A stretch of 64,000 bases of DNA from contig JAOTWS010000001.1 in the NCBI GenBank assembly GCA_029862745.1, forward strand, positions 1-64,000. The letters are read 5' to 3'. How positions within the stretch are numbered: position 1 is the stretch's first letter; every line of letters begins with the position of its first letter. Shown here one piece after another: positions 15,808 through 25,054 of this stretch. Below the pieces are notes generated by a model. That model made no database searches and was not told the origin of the DNA. It saw only the letters and a program-made list of their open reading frames with translations. The position numbers and the translations under genes were made by a program. The DNA comes from Nitrosopumilus sp. Its GTDB lineage: Archaea > Thermoproteota > Nitrososphaeria > Nitrososphaerales > Nitrosopumilaceae.

Positions 15808-16545
15808 TTATTTTTTATCGTGTGGGTATTTTTCTTGCGCAGATTTTGCATATTTTATAATCTGTTCATTTGGAACTAATTCATACAAACCTGTTTCTAT
15901 TTTGATATGTGCCATTCGGATATGGCTTGTTCCTTCTTTATCCTCACTTGAAAGATAAATTCCACCAGCAGCTAATATTCCAGCATCATCCAATGAAAGA
16001 TCATTTTTATAATTTTTTTCTAAAAAGTCAGTCACTTGATCAGAGCCCGAACCGATTGCTATGGCATTATATGAAATGTATGTTCCACTAGGATCAGTTA
16101 GATACAATTGGGGTGTTTTGTTTATGACTCCCCCAAGAATTAATGCTACACCATAAGGTCTCACTCCAGCATATTGTGTGTATTGTTGGCATTGATCAGC
16201 TAAGTGCTTTGCAATTGTTTCAACTTCAACTGGTTCATCATAAATCATTTTGTTACTTTGAGAAAAGAATCGTGCATTGTCTACTTGACTCCTTGCATCT
16301 GGTATGTATCCTGCTGCTGCAACTCCAACATGATCATCAATTTGGAAAATCTTTTGAGCATTATCTGAGATTTGTAATTTTCTTGGTTTCTCTTCAACTG
16401 CTATTACAATTCCTTCTTTACATTTGATCCCTACTGCAATCGTTCCTCTTCTAACTGTCTCTATTGCATACTCAACTTGGTATAGTCTCCCATCTGGTGA
16501 GAATACAGTAATTGCTCTATCGTAACCTTGTTGTGCAGGAAGCAT
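15808..16545 (-). CDS. psmA: Proteasome alpha subunit
   Basis: 245 residues. The alpha-subunit N-terminal signature YDRAITVFSPDGRLYQVEYA is followed by RRGTIAVGIKCKEGIVIAVE. There is no N-terminal catalytic Thr, as expected for the outer alpha ring that gates the 20S core. DARSQVDNARFFSQSNKMIY and the PYGVALILGG strand also fit. It is 52 bases from the divergent DUF371 gene, so promoters of both lie in that gap. Confidence 0.96.
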   Translation of the reverse strand: MLPAQQGYDRAITVFSPDGRLYQVEYAIETVRRGTIAVGIKCKEGIVIAVEEKPRKLQISDNAQKIFQIDDHVGVAAAGYIPDARSQVDNARFFSQSNKMIYDEPVEVETIAKHLADQCQQYTQYAGVRPYGVALILGGVINKTPQLYLTDPSGTYISYNAIAIGSGSDQVTDFLEKNYKNDLSLDDAGILAAGGIYLSSEDKEGTSHIRMAHIKIETGLYELVPNEQIIKYAKSAQEKYPHDKK

Positions 16546-16597
16546 GTGATTCCAATGCTTTGAAAGTTTAATTTAAGTCTAGCCTATCAAACTTGCT

Positions 16598-17014
16598 ATG
16601 AGATTCGAAATTCAATTTTCAGGACATGAAAATATCAGATCAAATCATCAAAAAACTATAGAGATTACAAAAAAGTCTCATTTGACCCCTCAAGGTGATT
16701 GTATCGTAGGTGTGAATGCTAGCGCAAGCTGTTTTGATTTGCCTCAAGTATTGAAAGACAAACTTAAAAACTCTGATTCAAAAATAACCTTTTCAATTTC
16801 TGTGCAAAACCATGAATTTATCATAGAAGGTAATGGACATCAAGATCTTATTCTTACACATGAAGAAGATATCGTAATTAGAAAAAGTGATTTTATATGT
16901 CCTAGAACTTTGGCAGTTAAATGTGATAAAGCATCTGATCTATTACCACGAAGTATGGTTACATTATTACGTGATCCTGATACTAGGGGTATTTTTAGTA
17001 TCATTGTTGATTAA
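16598..17014 (+). CDS. DUF371 protein
   Basis: 138 residues, all-beta in appearance. FSGHENIRSNHQKTIEITKK, LTPQGDCIVGVNAS and the end SDLLPRSMVTLLRDPDTRGI match the archaeal DUF371 family. The conserved GH.N and T..GDCI elements are present. Function of the family is unknown to me. Divergent from psmA. Confidence 0.8.
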   Translation: MRFEIQFSGHENIRSNHQKTIEITKKSHLTPQGDCIVGVNASASCFDLPQVLKDKLKNSDSKITFSISVQNHEFIIEGNGHQDLILTHEEDIVIRKSDFICPRTLAVKCDKASDLLPRSMVTLLRDPDTRGIFSIIVD

Positions 17015-17055
17015 CAATGTGACAATTTTATAGATCTTTGATGTTGGTATATCTT

Positions 17056-17175
17056 ATGGGGTTTAAAACTAATATTTTTATTTTAATTCCTTTGGTGCTA
17101 TTTGCGGTTGTAATATTTGGGTTTGGAATGTATAATACACTATGTAAAAATGTAAACATCCCTTTACCCTGTTGA
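17056..17175 (+). CDS. Single-helix membrane microprotein (39 aa)
   Basis: Starts MGFKTNIFILIPLVLFAVVI and ends with CKNVNIPLPC; one strong hydrophobic helix (residues 7-28) followed by two Cys. An in-frame ATG at 17041 would add five residues. It follows the DUF371 gene by 41 bases. No family recognised. Confidence 0.5.
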   Translation: MGFKTNIFILIPLVLFAVVIFGFGMYNTLCKNVNIPLPC

Positions 17176-17263
17176 AATTGTTCAAATCATTTCTAGTAAT
17201 TACCTATTTTAGTTAATTCTGATTTAGCATGAATCTCTTAAAGTATGTCTGATTAAGTTATTC

Positions 17264-17611
17264 ATGATAAAATCTACCATAGAACTACCTGTTTCTAAAT
17301 CGCCTACTGATACCGAACTGAAAAAACTAAAAGAATATTTTAAAGAGATGCCAATCGAAGATATTCTTTCTGGATTAAAATTTGCTAAAAACAGATGGTC
17401 AGCAAAAGATGCTGGAACTCTCAAAGTAGGTAGAAAAAGCATCATTCAAAAAGAAGTTCATTCTGTTACTGCTGAGCAAGCTCAGTGGAGATTAAAAAAC
17501 TGGAAGATGATGATTGCAAATTATCGTCGTCGTGGGTATAGCTACCCTACAATTTCAAGAATAAAGAAAATTTTAATTCAAAAAAGCAAAAATAAATTCA
17601 AATCTATTTGA
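17264..17611 (+). CDS. Basic hypothetical protein (115 aa)
   Basis: 115 residues. LKKLKEYFKEMPIEDILSGL, then DAGTLKVGRKSIIQKEVHSV, then a strongly basic helical end (WRLKNWKMMIANYRRRGYSY and KKILIQKSKNKFKSI). The many Lys/Arg and Trp/Tyr in the second half suggest nucleic acid binding; that is inference. No domain recognised; convergent with the CdvB-like gene. Confidence 0.6.
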   Translation: MIKSTIELPVSKSPTDTELKKLKEYFKEMPIEDILSGLKFAKNRWSAKDAGTLKVGRKSIIQKEVHSVTAEQAQWRLKNWKMMIANYRRRGYSYPTISRIKKILIQKSKNKFKSI

Positions 17612-17637
17612 TGATGATAATGCCTTTCATATCATTT

Positions 17638-18288
17638 CTAGATTAAAACATCTGTTCTTCTTTCAACTATTTGATGTTTGAGTGAATCTGGAACATCCGG
17701 AATTGTTGATTTTGTACGACCTGCAATTACACCATGTGCTTCTTCAAGAATTGCTAATGTGTCTGCATTGGTAGTACTTCCTATGTCCAGACTCTCTCCC
17801 ATATCCATTGATGAGCCAGTCATCACATCTCCCAGTATTTGTGATAAATCTTGCATTGATGCGTTTGCTTCTGGCATGATGCCATTTAATGATGGGCTTA
17901 ATCCCTTGATAATTGACATGCATGGGCTAAGTGTTACTACAACATCTCCCAATTCAGAAACCGTATCTAATCTTAGTTTAACTTGTTCCATTGATAATTT
18001 TGCACCACTTACCATGTTCTTCATTTTTCTAACTTGAGATAATTCACCTGCATAAGCTTGTGCATAACTTGGTTTATTGTTTCTTTGAGCATTTACAATC
18101 TTTTCAAAGATTGTATCATGTTTTTTCTTTAATTTTTCATCAATTACTTCTAATTTTGAAATTTGAAATTGTAATTTTTTTTGCGCAAAATCAATTTTGT
18201 TTTTAAGTGGTTCATCGGGTCTTACCTTGCCCATTACTCTCTGTGCTATACTTTCTCCTTCTGCTTTATTCCAAGAATTACTGATCAT
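17638..18288 (-). CDS. CdvB-family (ESCRT-III/Snf7-like) protein
   Basis: 216 residues. The basic alpha1-alpha2 hairpin (PLKNKIDFAQKKLQFQISKL, ...YAQAYAGELSQVRKMKNMV) and helices through about residue 140 are typical of Snf7-like ESCRT-III subunits. These polymerise on membranes in archaeal cell division together with CdvA and the ATPase CdvC. The C-terminal part (GSSMDMGESLDIGST and LAILEEAHGVIAGR) is acidic; I do not see a clear MIM2 or winged helix. Thaumarchaea carry several CdvB paralogues, so this need not be the main division subunit. It has 5 clear partners nowhere nearby: cdvA and cdvC are not in the window. Confidence 0.85.
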   Translation of the reverse strand: MISNSWNKAEGESIAQRVMGKVRPDEPLKNKIDFAQKKLQFQISKLEVIDEKLKKKHDTIFEKIVNAQRNNKPSYAQAYAGELSQVRKMKNMVSGAKLSMEQVKLRLDTVSELGDVVVTLSPCMSIIKGLSPSLNGIMPEANASMQDLSQILGDVMTGSSMDMGESLDIGSTTNADTLAILEEAHGVIAGRTKSTIPDVPDSLKHQIVERRTDVLI

Positions 18289-18382
18289 ACCTTAACTTCC
18301 TCAAACTTGATTGATTTTTTTGTTTTAAACTGATTTGTCACTTCAAGTTGTGTAACTCCAGTTACACAAGTGCGTGGTTACA

Positions 18383-19492
18383 CTAACCAAAGGTAAATGT
18401 AAATATTTGGAATCCTTTACCTGACACTTTGATTTCTATTATATGTGATGAACTATTTTCATTACTTATGATGTTATACAATCCTGCTTTGGATACTTTG
18501 AGTGTGCCGTCTGATGAGATGTCTCTTCCAGCATATTTTGCAGGTAGTATTTGCCCATCTAAAAATATCTCTAGTTCTGCATTATTCTCAGTTACGATGT
18601 TTACTTCTTTTGCATTGTAAAGTAATTTTATAGAACCTGTATCTGAATCTAATTTCATACTGTCTTCATAATTTTTCCAATATCCTATTGGATAGAATTT
18701 ATGTAACTCTATGTTTGTTGGTTCTGAATATGAAATAGTTTTTTCAGGGTGGAACCCTTCTTCACTTCCTAGTTGATTTCTATTCTGTGCAAATTTATAT
18801 CCAAAATACAATTCGGGTGTTCTGAACATCGAATGTTCAAACTCTTTGATATCCACAAGTGATTGGCTAGTTGTTGTTTGAATTCCTAATGATGCTGCTC
18901 TTTCTTCTAAAAGATTCTGAATAACTTTCTCCGTTTCTTTATATCCTCCCTCTCCAATATGATCATATCTTAGATATCCTTCATGATCGGCAATGTATTT
19001 TCTTGGCCAATATCTATTTTCAAATGCTTTCCATGTTTTCATGTCATTATCTAATACTATGGGATAACTAATCCCGTATTTTGCAATTGCCATCTTCACA
19101 TTTTCAGGATCTTTTTCAAATTCAAATTCAGGTGAATGAACTCCTATGATTAATAATCCCTGATCTAAATATTTTGCATTCCATTCAGTAATGTATGGAA
19201 GTGTTCTGATACAATTTATGCAGCTGTAAGTCCAAAAATCATAAAGAATAACCTTGCCTTTGATCTCTTTTGATAATTCTTCAGGAGTAGTATTTAGATA
19301 GTATGCTATTCCAACCAAATCAGGTGCCATTTTAAATCCAGATTTATTGATTTTCTCAAATGAGTTCATTTCAAATGATTTGTCTGATGATTGTGTATGC
19401 ATGTCGAGTGTGGACAACACAATGCTAATTGTGCTTATACCTATGACGATTATTATTGTTAAGATTAACGCTGTCTTAATTTCTGTTTTCAT
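18383..19492 (-). CDS. Membrane-anchored thioredoxin-like protein with C-terminal DipZ-type domain
   Basis: 369 residues. An N-terminal anchor (residues 8-28), then a TlpA/AhpC-TSA-like thioredoxin domain (about 55-200) with the redox pair in FWTYSCINCIRTLPY (Cys91 and Cys94), then a beta-rich domain (about 225-369) as in DipZ/CcdA-linked proteins (ELYFGYKFAQNR, ...SGKGFQIFTFTFG). It probably receives electrons from the CcdA protein encoded just upstream (gap of 4 bases) and acts outside the membrane on disulfides or cytochrome/copper-protein maturation. In DipZ both parts are fused; here they are separate. Confidence 0.85.
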   Translation of the reverse strand: MKTEIKTALILTIIIVIGISTISIVLSTLDMHTQSSDKSFEMNSFEKINKSGFKMAPDLVGIAYYLNTTPEELSKEIKGKVILYDFWTYSCINCIRTLPYITEWNAKYLDQGLLIIGVHSPEFEFEKDPENVKMAIAKYGISYPIVLDNDMKTWKAFENRYWPRKYIADHEGYLRYDHIGEGGYKETEKVIQNLLEERAASLGIQTTTSQSLVDIKEFEHSMFRTPELYFGYKFAQNRNQLGSEEGFHPEKTISYSEPTNIELHKFYPIGYWKNYEDSMKLDSDTGSIKLLYNAKEVNIVTENNAELEIFLDGQILPAKYAGRDISSDGTLKVSKAGLYNIISNENSSSHIIEIKVSGKGFQIFTFTFG

Positions 19493-19496
19493 TTAA

Positions 19497-20231
19497 TCAC
19501 CCTAAGAGTAACAATTCGTTAAGAAGTGGAAAATTTGCTATATATGCTAATTGATTTGTAAAAACCAAAATTCCTAAAATTATGATGAATGATCCTAAAA
19601 ATACATTGTAATATCTGAGATGTTTACTCATAGAACGAATAATTTTAGTCGCCCTTGAATAAAACACTCCCATCAAGATAAATGGAATTCCTAACCCTAA
19701 TGAATATGCTAATAATAAATTAAAAGCAATAGATGGAGTTGTTGCTGCAAGTGTAAGTATAGTTCCTAAAATTGGACCTACACATGGTGTCCAACCCACA
19801 GCAAAAGCCAAACCAAAAACAAATGACATTGGGTAACTTGCACTTGATCTTTTTGGAATAATTTTTTTTTCCATGTTTAGCTTATTGAACTTCATTGAAA
19901 GTAGAAGAAAAATTCCAAATCCTATGATTATCACTCCGCCAATTTGATTTAACCCACCTACTAATTCACTTGCTGATGTTGCAAGAACACTGTTGATAAT
20001 TACACCTAATGTCGAAAATATTACTGAAAATCCCAAAACAAAAAATACTGAATTTAAAATAATGTTGGTCCTGTTGATAGATAGTGTATTGGAGCCTCTG
20101 TTTTGGCTTAACTCTGATAATGTAGTACCAGAAATATATGCTAAAAATGCTGGAATCATTGGTAAAATACATGGTGCAACAAATGATCCCATTCCTGCTA
20201 TTACTGCAACTGCAAGCGTGATCTCTACCAT
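19497..20231 (-). CDS. ccdA: CcdA-type thiol:disulfide membrane transporter
   Basis: 244 residues with six to seven hydrophobic segments. The two hallmark Cys sit in APCILPMIPAFLAY (Cys21) and WTPCVGPILG (about residue 147), each at the start of a helix, as in CcdA/DsbD. Moves reducing power from cytoplasmic thioredoxin across the membrane to its partner, almost certainly the TlpA-like protein encoded 4 bases downstream. Confidence 0.93.
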   Translation of the reverse strand: MVEITLAVAVIAGMGSFVAPCILPMIPAFLAYISGTTLSELSQNRGSNTLSINRTNIILNSVFFVLGFSVIFSTLGVIINSVLATSASELVGGLNQIGGVIIIGFGIFLLLSMKFNKLNMEKKIIPKRSSASYPMSFVFGLAFAVGWTPCVGPILGTILTLAATTPSIAFNLLLAYSLGLGIPFILMGVFYSRATKIIRSMSKHLRYYNVFLGSFIIILGILVFTNQLAYIANFPLLNELLLLG

Positions 20232-20327
20232 GAATTAAAAATGCAATTTTTACTTTAAAGGATTATTCCATATTGTTCTCATGATATAATACACTCCCTT
20301 TTTAACTGGGATTTTGGAATTTTTAAC

Positions 20328-20432
20328 ATGAACAAACGTTTCATAATCGTCGGAATAGTTTTAGGTATTGTAATTACTTTAGCCGTAATTATTGGCTCGC
20401 CAGCATTAGGTGGCTTTGATTCAATGCGTTAA
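20328..20432 (+). CDS. Single-helix membrane microprotein (34 aa)
   Basis: MNKRFIIVGIVLGIVITLAV and a short outside end (PALGGFDSMR). Basic N-terminus then one helix, giving an N-in topology. It lies alone on the plus strand between ccdA and bioF and its stop abuts the bioF stop. No family recognised, although similar very short proteins recur in this window. Confidence 0.55.
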   Translation: MNKRFIIVGIVLGIVITLAVIIGSPALGGFDSMR

Positions 20433-21563
20433 TTACATGAATTTCTTATATGCCTTATCTAAAATATTAAGCGTTTTTTCAATATCTGGATATGATAGCC
20501 ATGCAGTAACTGAAATTCGTAATCTGGCTTGATTTTTTGGAACTGTAGGGTATCTGATTGGTTGTACAAATAATCCATTATTAAATAATAAATCTCCGAA
20601 CTTCATTGCTGCTTTCTCATTCCCAATTATGATTGGTATGATATGCGTCTTGGAGTTTATCTCATACCCAATCTGTTTTAGTCCTTTAGAAAGATGGGTG
20701 ATATTATTTTCCAATTTTTTTTTATATTTTTCTCTATTTGATTCAAATCTTTTTAGAGAATACGCCACCAAGAATGAAGGGAGTGCAGATGTGTAAATAA
20801 ATGATCTTGATTTGTTTATGCATAAATCAATTACGTTATTCTGTGATGCAACATATCCTCCAAATGATCCTAAACCCTTACTAAGACTGCTAATATACAA
20901 ATCAATTTTTTTTGCAATACCGAAATGATTTGGAGTCCCACTTCCATCTTTTCCTACCACAAAATCCCCATGTGCATCATCTACAATAGTAATCGCATTT
21001 GCTTTTTCCGATATCTCTACAATTTGCTTCAGTGAAGCAAAATCCCCATCCATACTGAATACTCCCTCTGTAATTACAAATTTGTTCTTTCCATTTTGTT
21101 TTATTTTATTTTTTAAATCATCCATATCATTATGTTTGTAAATCAAAACTTTAGCATCTGATAATTTGCATGATTCTATGATGCTTGCATGATTTAATTC
21201 GTCACTTAGAATTAAATCTCCTTTTTTTGCAATGGCGGAAATTGCTCCCAGATTTGCCATGTAGCCTGTAGGGTAAACCAAACTGCTTTTTTGCGATTTA
21301 TGTTTTGCAAGAATATCTTCTAATTTTTTGTATGATTCATCATTTCCAGATACAAGTCTTGAACTTGATTGAAGTTGTTTGATTTGTATTTTTGTTGTTG
21401 GTATTCCTAGATAGTCATTAGAGCATAAATTGAGAAGTTTTTTATTATTAATTGTAATATTAGCTCCATCTGCATACCCATATCGTAATTTTCTGTATAG
21501 GTTATTTTGTTTTATTCTTTCTAATTCTGCATCAATAAACTGCAGTTTATGTTTCAAGACCAA
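20433..21563 (-). CDS. bioF: 8-amino-7-oxononanoate synthase
   Basis: 376 residues, PLP-dependent alpha-oxoamine synthase. NLCSNDYLGIPTTKIQIK at the N-terminus, VDDAHGDFVVGKDGSG (Asp and His contacting PLP), and the Schiff-base Lys in ISSLSKGLGSFGG. It condenses pimeloyl thioester with L-alanine. It overlaps bioB by 17 bases, so both are translated from one message. Confidence 0.93.
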   Translation of the reverse strand: MVLKHKLQFIDAELERIKQNNLYRKLRYGYADGANITINNKKLLNLCSNDYLGIPTTKIQIKQLQSSSRLVSGNDESYKKLEDILAKHKSQKSSLVYPTGYMANLGAISAIAKKGDLILSDELNHASIIESCKLSDAKVLIYKHNDMDDLKNKIKQNGKNKFVITEGVFSMDGDFASLKQIVEISEKANAITIVDDAHGDFVVGKDGSGTPNHFGIAKKIDLYISSLSKGLGSFGGYVASQNNVIDLCINKSRSFIYTSALPSFLVAYSLKRFESNREKYKKKLENNITHLSKGLKQIGYEINSKTHIIPIIIGNEKAAMKFGDLLFNNGLFVQPIRYPTVPKNQARLRISVTAWLSYPDIEKTLNILDKAYKKFM

Positions 21564-22521
21564 TTTTTTTAATCATTTCTAAGTCTCTCTCAGCCTCGTT
21601 TCCCCCCATTGTTAGATACCCTGCAGTGATAATTCCGTTTGCACCGCTTTGTAGCAATTCTTCTCCTGAATCATCCAGATTTGTTTCTCTTCCACCAGAA
21701 ATCTTGATCACTGATTCTGGTAAGAGAAATCGGATTACAGAAAATATTCTAATGATTTCTGAATTAGGAAGTTCTGTTTGCAATTCAAGAGGGGTCCCTG
21801 GAACTGGAACTAGTATGTTTATTGTTACCTCCTCTGGATATATTCTAGCTAATTCTAATGTTAATTCTAATCTCTGTTTTCTTGTTTCTCCAAGACCTAT
21901 TATCCCACCAGTACATAATTCAAGTCCTGCATTTCTTGCGATTTCTAATGTTTTTAACCTATCTTCATATGTATGTGTTGTACATATTTCTGAGAATTTA
22001 GATTTTGAAGTTTCTAGATTGTGGTTGTATCTTTTTACATTAAGATCTTTTAGTTTTGTAGCTTGTTCTTTAGTTAAAAAACCTAAACTACACTCAACAC
22101 TAATTCCAACTTTTTTGTTGATCTCATTAATAATATTACAAACTTTATCAAAATCTCTTGCAGAAGGTTCTCTCCATGCAGCTACAAGACAATATGATTC
22201 TGCCCCTTGTTCTTTTGCACTTTGAGCTTTAGCCACTACTTCTTCTGGAGATGGCAACTGGTATGTTTCAATTCCTGTATCAAAAAACGCTGATTGTCCA
22301 CAAAAAGTACAATCCTCACTACAAGCATTTTTTTTAATATTGTTTAATTGCTCTACATCTACTTTGTTTCCGTTAAAATCTCGGGTAATCTTGTTTGCGC
22401 ATTGTGCTAAATATTTTAAATCATCATTTGGAATATTAAATAATTTGTCTGCTTCGTCGGCTGATATTTGTATTCCTGAAAATACTTTTTCCTGACACTC
22501 TTTGATGAATTTCTTGCTCAT
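21547..22521 (-). CDS. bioB: Biotin synthase (radical SAM)
   Basis: 324 residues. The radical SAM cluster motif is CSEDCTFC (Cys67, Cys71, Cys74), followed by CLVAAWREPSARDF and the [2Fe-2S] site region with CSLGFL and YNHNLETSKSKF. GGIIGLGETRKQRLEL also fits. It inserts sulfur into dethiobiotin. It precedes bioF in one leftward unit; bioA lies 72 bases upstream on the same strand. Confidence 0.96.
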   Translation of the reverse strand: MSKKFIKECQEKVFSGIQISADEADKLFNIPNDDLKYLAQCANKITRDFNGNKVDVEQLNNIKKNACSEDCTFCGQSAFFDTGIETYQLPSPEEVVAKAQSAKEQGAESYCLVAAWREPSARDFDKVCNIINEINKKVGISVECSLGFLTKEQATKLKDLNVKRYNHNLETSKSKFSEICTTHTYEDRLKTLEIARNAGLELCTGGIIGLGETRKQRLELTLELARIYPEEVTINILVPVPGTPLELQTELPNSEIIRIFSVIRFLLPESVIKISGGRETNLDDSGEELLQSGANGIITAGYLTMGGNEAERDLEMIKKIGLET

Positions 22522-22593
22522 AACTAGATGATCTTATATTCCATTTATAACAATACTGGAAAATCTAATCCTGTATGTATAGTGGATCAACAC

Positions 22594-23916
22594 TCAGATA
22601 AAATGGTGTTTTGCAGCCTGAATAGTCTTTATTGTATTGTTTAGCAGTAAGTCTAGATCTTTTTCTGAAATTGCAAGTGGTGGTACAAGCATGACTATAT
22701 TTCCAAGAGTTCTAAGATAGATTTTATTCTTTTTTCCTTCCTCAAAAAATATCTTATTGATTGATTTTATTGATTGGATTGGTGTTTTTTTAGTTTTATT
22801 TGATACTAGTTCTATTCCCATTAACATTCCTTTATGTCTGATGTCCCCTACAATATCAATATCTAAGATCTGTGTGTAGTATTTCTCAAAAATTCTTGCA
22901 GTTTTCTGAATTTTTTTAATAAGATGATTCTTTTGATACATTTCGATGTTTTTGTTTGCAACTGCAGCTGCTATCGGGTTTCCTGTATAGGTATGACCAT
23001 GAAACAAATGTTTCCAATCATTAAATTTCCCCAAAAATGAGTTATAGATTTTCTTATTTGTCAGAGTTGCAGCCATTGTTAGATATCCTCCTGTCAACAT
23101 CTTTCCATATGCTACAATGTCTGGAATACTTTTTTGCTCCTCATACTGTAGCATGGAGCCCATCCTGCCAAATCCTGTTGCAATTTCATCTAAAACCAAT
23201 AATACTTCATGTTTTTTACATAATTGGCTTATTTTTCTTTGAAATCCTTTTGGATAAATAATCACTCCGCCCGCAACTTGTGCACCACTCTCCATCACAA
23301 AAGCTGCAATGTTGTTATTTTTTGATAATCTATTTTCAATTTTTTCTAAACAATAATTCTGGTAATCTAAAAATGTAAATCCTTTTGGAATTCGGTATTT
23401 GTTTGGCACTGGAAATTGTATTGTTGAAAATAATTGCTTTTTGAATTTACTGAAAAATTTGGGAACATACCCTACCGACATTGCACCAAATGTATCTCCA
23501 TGATATCCGTTTGTTATTGTAGCAATTTCTGTTTTCTTTTTCTCTCCTATGTTTTTCCAATACTGTAATGCAAGTTTTATGGAAATCTCCATTGCAGATG
23601 AACCGTTATCTGAATAAAATACTTTATTCATTCCTGGTGAGATTTTAATCAAATTAACTGCTAATTTTTCTGAAGGCTCATTTGTAAGATTGAACATTGA
23701 TGAATGCTGTAGTTTTCTGCTTTGACTTCTAATCATATTTACTAATTCTGGATTTGAATGTCCCCAGACATTACACCACATTGATCCTACTGCATCAATC
23801 ATCTTATTGCCTTTAGAATCAGTTAACCATACCCCTTTTCCACTTTTTATTTGTGTAAATGAATCCCATTCACTCATCTGTGTATTTGGATGCCAAACAA
23901 AACTAGTATTCTTCAA
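22594..23916 (-). CDS. bioA: Adenosylmethionine-8-amino-7-oxononanoate aminotransferase
   Basis: 440 residues, class III aminotransferase. IDAVGSMWCNVWGHSNPELV, FYSDNGSSAMEISIKLALQY (PLP phosphate site), LLVLDEIATGFGRMG and the Schiff-base Lys in VAYGKMLTGGYL. It makes 7,8-diaminononanoate using SAM as amino donor. The YHGDTFGAMSV stretch is diagnostic for BioA among class III enzymes. Likely first gene of bioA-bioB-bioF. Confidence 0.94.
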   Translation of the reverse strand: MKNTSFVWHPNTQMSEWDSFTQIKSGKGVWLTDSKGNKMIDAVGSMWCNVWGHSNPELVNMIRSQSRKLQHSSMFNLTNEPSEKLAVNLIKISPGMNKVFYSDNGSSAMEISIKLALQYWKNIGEKKKTEIATITNGYHGDTFGAMSVGYVPKFFSKFKKQLFSTIQFPVPNKYRIPKGFTFLDYQNYCLEKIENRLSKNNNIAAFVMESGAQVAGGVIIYPKGFQRKISQLCKKHEVLLVLDEIATGFGRMGSMLQYEEQKSIPDIVAYGKMLTGGYLTMAATLTNKKIYNSFLGKFNDWKHLFHGHTYTGNPIAAAVANKNIEMYQKNHLIKKIQKTARIFEKYYTQILDIDIVGDIRHKGMLMGIELVSNKTKKTPIQSIKSINKIFFEEGKKNKIYLRTLGNIVMLVPPLAISEKDLDLLLNNTIKTIQAAKHHFI

Positions 23917-23960
23917 CTGGTAATAGTGATGTACTTGTTCTTAATAATTAAACGATTGAT

Positions 23961-24086
23961 TTAGAGATATTCTCTTTTTCTTCTATAAGCCCCACATTTA
24001 TGACATGGTTTTTTTTTCTGACCTTTAAGAGTTAATTCCAAAGGTGTTCCACAATCAAGACATGACTCTGTTGGATTTATTGACAT
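23961..24086 (-). CDS. Zinc-ribbon microprotein (41 aa)
   Basis: MSINPTESCLDCGTPLELTL then KPCHKCGAYRRKREYL: two Cys pairs (CLDC and CHKC) and a basic end. Too short for a complete enzyme; a nucleic-acid- or protein-binding ribbon is likely. It lies 45 bases upstream of the bioA start, same strand. Confidence 0.65.
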   Translation of the reverse strand: MSINPTESCLDCGTPLELTLKGQKKKPCHKCGAYRRKREYL

Positions 24087-24265
24087 GGTTTTTCTGAAAT
24101 TATGTAAACTTAAGCGTATTGGTATGTTTGCTGTTGTTTTTGATATTTTTAGTCTATTTTTATTACATCTGTTACCGAGTTTGAATTTTTTTACTAATTT
24201 TTTAGATTATATTTACAATATTTCTATTTTTTGAACATATAATGGACATACAGATAATTTAAAAT

Positions 24266-24424
24266 CTATACTTTTGGCAAATTCCCTGTCTTATCTAAAT
24301 TTGATTTACAAACTTTACAATATAATCTAATTTCGGCTGATGGAAATTCTGCCCCACAGTTCTTACAAGTATAAAATTCTGTTTTTTCCACAACCTTATT
24401 TGATAGTTTTATGAACTTAAGCAT
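24266..24424 (-). CDS. Zinc-ribbon microprotein (52 aa)
   Basis: MLKFIKLSNKVVEKTEFYTC then NCGAEFPSAEIRLYCKVCKS: Cys pairs CKNC and CKVC make one zinc ribbon. The second of two such genes in a row upstream of bioA. The frame is clean and its composition matches coding DNA; no family assigned. Confidence 0.65.
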   Translation of the reverse strand: MLKFIKLSNKVVEKTEFYTCKNCGAEFPSAEIRLYCKVCKSNLDKTGNLPKV

Positions 24425-24633
24425 ATTGCTAATCTCCAAACTCAAATATGGTTTTGAGTTTACAACTAGACATGTTATAAATTATATAAAATATGATACA
24501 TGTGTGACTGATTACAAAGTAAAAAATCTAAAAGTTTGTAGTCGATACTTTTGAAATTCTTATAATAATTGTATTACGAAATATGTTTATTCAATTCTAT
24601 TTTAAATATAAATCTGAACTTTTTCAAATATGT

Positions 24634-24915
24634 CTAATCATTCAAGTTAGAAAGTATTCTTTCAAGATCTTGTTTTTCATATCTAAGACTTTTTACAGTA
24701 ATCCCTTCTTGTAATGTTAGAGCAAATTTTTCCAACATTGATTTATTTTTTTCAGAAATCTCAGATGCATGAATAGCTTCATTTAGGTTATTTGTTTGAT
24801 TAAAGAGATTTTTTGAATTTACCTGTTCTGAATTTCCCTCCAAAGAGATTAGCATAGTTAACTCCTTTTTGATCTCATTTAGAATCTTGGTTATGGTATT
24901 AAGATTTGTAGACAT
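24634..24915 (-). CDS. Helical hypothetical protein (93 aa)
   Basis: 93 residues, probably all helical. NTITKILNEIKKELTMLISL at the start, an Asn/Ser-rich middle, and SLRYEKQDLERILSNLND at the end. Likely a coiled-coil dimer. It shares the upstream gap of 140 bases with the divergent bioD, so they may share regulatory DNA. Function unknown. Confidence 0.55.
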   Translation of the reverse strand: MSTNLNTITKILNEIKKELTMLISLEGNSEQVNSKNLFNQTNNLNEAIHASEISEKNKSMLEKFALTLQEGITVKSLRYEKQDLERILSNLND

Positions 24916-24992
24916 ACAATATTAGTCATTTACTTGTTAATTAACCTAAAACAAATCAGAATTATCACATATAAAATGAAATTCTTACTCAT

Positions 24993-25008
24993 AACCCGTT
25001 TATGGGTT
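24993..25008. promoter_or_regulatory. Short inverted repeat upstream of bioD
   Basis: AACCC-GTTTAT-GGGTT, two 5-bp arms with a 6-base spacer, 47 bases ahead of the likely bioD start and inside the gap between divergent genes. It may be an operator or a small hairpin. No matching repeat was seen upstream of bioA, so a biotin operator is not supported. Confidence 0.3.
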
Positions 25009-25054
25009 TACTTGAATAACAAGATTAATCAATCGCAAATTAAGAAGCAATTTA

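Noticed and set aside
21626-22225. 199-codon frame opposite bioB
   Set aside because: Antisense to the radical SAM gene, which has all expected motifs.
24929-24950. Possible biotin operator (TTGTTAATTAACC) near bioD
   Set aside because: Only loosely like the BirA operator, single copy, and no clear counterpart before bioA or bioB.
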